A stretch of 64,000 nt of DNA from Sulfitobacter sediminilitoris (GTDB taxonomy: Bacteria > Pseudomonadota > Alphaproteobacteria > Rhodobacterales > Rhodobacteraceae). Every line of letters begins with the position of its first letter. Positions within the stretch are counted from its first letter, which is position 1. The notes below the pieces were generated by a model. That model saw nothing but the letters and a program-made list of their open reading frames with translations, was not told the DNA's origin and did not search any database. The DNA is taken from positions 62,001-126,000 of the forward strand of contig NZ_JAABNT010000009.1 in the NCBI RefSeq assembly GCF_010667575.1, read 5' to 3'. This document shows positions 61,693 through 64,000 of the stretch, in pieces. The translations under genes were made by a program, and so were the position numbers.

Positions 61693-62546
61693 GCCTCATC
61701 CTCCACGGTGTTGCGCAGGGTGCCGATGGTGTTCACCTCCACCTCGACAACGTCGCCCGGTTTCAGGAACCTTGGCGGATCAAAGCGCGCGCCTGCGCCG
61801 GTCGGCGTGCCGGTGACGATGATATCGCCCGGCTGCAGCGTCATGAAGGTGGAGATATAGGCGATCTCTTCGCGGATCGGGAACATCATCCGGCTCAGGG
61901 TGTCGTCCTGACGGACCTCCCCGTTGACCCGCGTGACGATGCGTGCGTCATCCAGTTGAGCGGTATCGGTGAAGGGGACGATCCACGGCCCCATGGCACC
62001 GGATTTGTCCCAGTTCTTGCCCTGCGTGACGTTGAACTTCGCATGGCGCACCCAATCGCGGATCGTGCCCTCGTTGCAGATCGTCAGCGCCGCGATGTGG
62101 TCATAGGCATCCGCCTGCGCGATGCGCCGCCCGGCCTTGCCGATGACAATCGCCACTTCACCTTCGTAATCCAGCTGATCGCTCTCTGGCGGGCGGATCA
62201 GGGGCTGGTCGTGCCCGGTAAAACCGCTGGCAAAACGCGGGAAAAGCGACATGTGCTTCGGCTGTGCGCTGCCGTCCTTATACTCCGCGTTGCGGTCCGG
62301 AAAGTTGACGCCGACGCAGAGGATGCGACGGGCGTTGGGCAGCACCATGTCGTAGGTCACATCGGTATGCGTCACCGCCTCGCCATCTGCGGCGCGGGCC
62401 AACGTCGCAAGCCCACCGTCTGCAACAGCATCCAGCAGGCTGGGCCATTGCGGAAAATGTGCTGACAGATCGATCATGCCCTTGTCTGCAACCGCGCCGT
62501 AATAGCGGGTGCCATCGGCGATGTAGGTGGCAAAGCGAGCGGTCAT
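61689..62546 (-). CDS. hpaG: Fumarylacetoacetate hydrolase-family protein (HpaG-type decarboxylase/isomerase)
   Basis: 285 residues from the ATG at 62546, in an ATGA overlap with hpaD. Motifs of the FAH family: ILCVGVNFPDRNAEYKDG, LDYEGEVAIVIGKAGRRI (metal-binding Glu), VTQGKNWDKSGAMGPWI and PGDIIVTGTPTGAGA. In the homoprotocatechuate route HpaG decarboxylates and isomerises the oxidised ring-cleavage product. The E. coli enzyme is two such domains; this single-domain form is common in roseobacters. Confidence 0.88.
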   Translation of the reverse strand: MTARFATYIADGTRYYGAVADKGMIDLSAHFPQWPSLLDAVADGGLATLARAADGEAVTHTDVTYDMVLPNARRILCVGVNFPDRNAEYKDGSAQPKHMSLFPRFASGFTGHDQPLIRPPESDQLDYEGEVAIVIGKAGRRIAQADAYDHIAALTICNEGTIRDWVRHAKFNVTQGKNWDKSGAMGPWIVPFTDTAQLDDARIVTRVNGEVRQDDTLSRMMFPIREEIAYISTFMTLQPGDIIVTGTPTGAGARFDPPRFLKPGDVVEVEVNTIGTLRNTVEDEA

Positions 62547-63526
62547 GGCGCGATGATCGGCGTTGCCTTCAGCTGCGCCTCCTGCGTTTCGGTGCCGACG
62601 AACTTTGTGCCATGTTCGAACCAGCTTCTGGGTGCCGCCGCACCCCAAAGCGTCTGGCGCTGCGGATCTTTCAGGTCCCACTTGATCGGCTCATGATCGG
62701 GGTCCAGCGTCTGGTAGTCGGAGCTGTAGATTTCAATCCTGTGCCCGTCCGGGTCCAGTACGTACAAAAAGAACGCGTTGGAGATCCCGTGGCGACCCGG
62801 GCCGCGTTCGATGTTGCCGACGTAGCCGGTTGTCGCCATCAGATCGAGCAGGTCAATGATGTGCAGCGGGTTCGCCACCCAAAAGGCCACATGATGCATG
62901 CGCGGGCCGGTGCCGTTTGTGAACGCCATATCATGCACACCACCTTTGCGGTGCATCCATGCCGCCCAAAGCGCGTGGCTCTCCTCGTCCTCGGTGTATT
63001 CCGTCACGCGGAAACCGATGTCGTTATAGAACGCGACAGAGGCGTCGACGTCCGGCGAGAAACAGTTGAAATGGTCGATCCGAAGCGGTCTGACACCATG
63101 GTACAGCGCGTAGTTCTGATGGATCGGCTTGAGGCGATCCATCTTGTGATAAAATTCCAGCGGGATGCCGTGATTGTCCGCGGTCAACAGCGTTCGGCCC
63201 TGGTAGGGACGCGTGATCCATTCGGTCGGTCGTCCCCTGGCGCTGAAATAAGCCTCGGCGCGGTCCAGGTCATCCTCCGCATATGTCTTGAACCCCATAG
63301 TCTCAACCGTGCCGGGCTGATCGGATTTTTGCAAAATGATGCAGTGATGCCCGCGTTCCTCGAGCGCGCGCAGATAGATATGCGTGTCGCTTTCGTCTGT
63401 GACCTGAAGACCGAATGTGTCGACATAGAATGCACGCGACGCGGCAAGGTCCGAGACATTCAGGTACAAATGGCTGAGCCGGATGGTATTGAAGTCCGGA
63501 TACAGATTTGGGGCGGGTACGGGCAT
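62543..63526 (-). CDS. hpaD: 3,4-dihydroxyphenylacetate 2,3-dioxygenase (extradiol, VOC type)
   Basis: 327 residues, two vicinal-oxygen-chelate domains. The iron ligands of the Brevibacterium-type enzyme fall at His152 (RIDHFNCF), His211 or His212 (MHHVAFW) and Glu265 (HRIEIYSS). N-terminal domain: RLSHLYLNVSDLAASRAFYVDTFGL. It cleaves the ring of homoprotocatechuate next to the hydroxyls. Unlike the E. coli HpaD (LigB type), this is the VOC-type extradiol enzyme. Confidence 0.9.
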   Translation of the reverse strand: MPVPAPNLYPDFNTIRLSHLYLNVSDLAASRAFYVDTFGLQVTDESDTHIYLRALEERGHHCIILQKSDQPGTVETMGFKTYAEDDLDRAEAYFSARGRPTEWITRPYQGRTLLTADNHGIPLEFYHKMDRLKPIHQNYALYHGVRPLRIDHFNCFSPDVDASVAFYNDIGFRVTEYTEDEESHALWAAWMHRKGGVHDMAFTNGTGPRMHHVAFWVANPLHIIDLLDLMATTGYVGNIERGPGRHGISNAFFLYVLDPDGHRIEIYSSDYQTLDPDHEPIKWDLKDPQRQTLWGAAAPRSWFEHGTKFVGTETQEAQLKATPIIAP

Positions 63527-63540
63527 TCTGCTGTCCTTTC

Positions 63541-64000
63541 TCAGACGCCGAGGCGGGAGATTTTGTGTTGGCCGGTAGCGAAGCCAATGTGCTTTTGTTC
63601 CATGTAGAACTCAAAGCTCCAGTCCCCGCCGTCGCGGCCGATGCCGCTGGATTTGACGCCGCCGAAGGGTGTCGGCAGATGCCGCACGTTTTCGGAGTTC
63701 ACCCAAATCATGCCAGCCTCAAGCTTGTCGGTAAAGCGCAGCGCGCGGGTCAGGTCATTGGTCCAGACATAACCTGTCAGGCCATAGTCGGTGTCATTGG
63801 CGATCTGTAGCGCCTCCTCTTCCGTACGGAAGGGTATAGACGTCAGAACCGGGCCAAAGATTTCCTCGCGTGCGATCCGCATATGGTTGTTCGCGTCAGT
63901 GAAAAGCGTCGGTTTGACGAAATAGCCCTCACTGCCGATGGGCTCTCCCCCTGCCGCGATGGTCGCCTTGTCGTCTTTGGCTATGTCAAAATAGGACGTA
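63541..64000 (-). CDS. hpaE: 5-carboxymethyl-2-hydroxymuconate semialdehyde dehydrogenase, C-terminal part (runs off window end)
   Basis: About 152 C-terminal residues of an aldehyde dehydrogenase: GYFVKPTLFTDANNHMRIAREEIFGPVLTSIPF, YGLTGYVWTNDLTRALRFTDKLEAGMIWVNSENV and PFGGVKSSGIGRDGG. The catalytic Cys and the N-terminus lie beyond the window. Position directly upstream of hpaD marks it as HpaE, which oxidises the ring-cleavage semialdehyde with NAD. Confidence 0.88.
   Translation of the reverse strand, partial: TSYFDIAKDDKATIAAGGEPIGSEGYFVKPTLFTDANNHMRIAREEIFGPVLTSIPFRTEEEALQIANDTDYGLTGYVWTNDLTRALRFTDKLEAGMIWVNSENVRHLPTPFGGVKSSGIGRDGGDWSFEFYMEQKHIGFATGQHKISRLGV

Noticed and set aside
1..64000. 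Insertion sequences, prophage genes, CRISPR arrays, tRNA or rRNA genes
   Set aside because: No transposase, integrase or phage proteins, no regularly spaced repeats and no recognisable tRNA or rRNA segments were found on reading both strands.

Overview
The window reads as chromosomal DNA of a marine alphaproteobacterium of the Rhodobacterales (Roseobacter group). The evidence is gene content and style: many TRAP and ABC solute uptake systems, an edd-eda Entner-Doudoroff operon, FnrL-type TTGAT-N4-ATCAA boxes, LacI-type TGTTAGCGCTAACA boxes on carbon genes, high GC, and ATGA-type stop/start overlaps throughout. No rRNA, tRNA, CRISPR array, insertion sequence or prophage was seen. The genus cannot be fixed from the sequence alone.

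Layout. (1) 1-11.7 kb is a stress and low-oxygen signalling block: a Crp/Fnr gene cut by the window edge, a CBS-domain site-2 protease, a quinone-reductase-like flavoprotein, a hybrid histidine kinase with a FixL-type PAS domain, an OmpR-type regulator, a FixK-like regulator, DUF2267 and bactofilin-like proteins, two UspA proteins and CbpA/CbpM. TTGAT-N4-type boxes at 264 and 7078 (and a weak one at 10774) suggest a common FNR/FixK regulon. (2) 11.7-16 kb is an Mla-type lipid transport operon. (3) 16-20.5 kb holds a GNAT protein and a deacetylase-like protein behind another perfect FNR box (17945), then eda and edd under a LacI-type operator. (4) 20.5-26.3 kb is a TetR-controlled catabolic operon: TRAP transporter, cyclase-family hydrolase, BKACE enzyme and OsmC protein. 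(5) 26.4-32.9 kb is a polyamine-type ABC transporter with an amidohydrolase and a divergent LuxR-type regulator.

(6) 32.9-46 kb is the most interesting part: two divergent gene sets around one GntR gene and one 16-bp palindrome. One side has a fused tautomerase/SnoaL protein, HyuB, HyuA, an isochorismatase-fold protein lacking its cysteine, a methylisocitrate-lyase-like enzyme and a fumarate-reductase-like flavoprotein. The other has aconitase-family large and small subunits with altered active-site residues and a TRAP transporter. Together they could import a cyclic imide, lactam or substituted unsaturated diacid, open it, hydrate it and cleave it to a 2-oxoacid. This pathway is inferred.

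(7) 46-52 kb holds a DUF1045 protein, gap under the same LacI-type operator as edd, a TAXI-TRAP transporter and an orphan iron(III)-binding protein. (8) 52-64 kb has hpaI, a ugp glycerol-phosphate-type ABC transporter whose ugpE is frameshifted at a six-base homopolymer, a 2-hydroxyacid dehydrogenase, a three-domain cupin protein, an unexplained structured intergenic region, an IsdG/HmuQ-type haem oxygenase beside a ChaN-like protein, and hpaH-hpaG-hpaD-hpaE for homoprotocatechuate meta-cleavage, the last gene running off the end. In four transporter operons a GC-rich hairpin sits 7-9 nt beyond the binding-protein stop codon, presumably to raise binding protein above permease.
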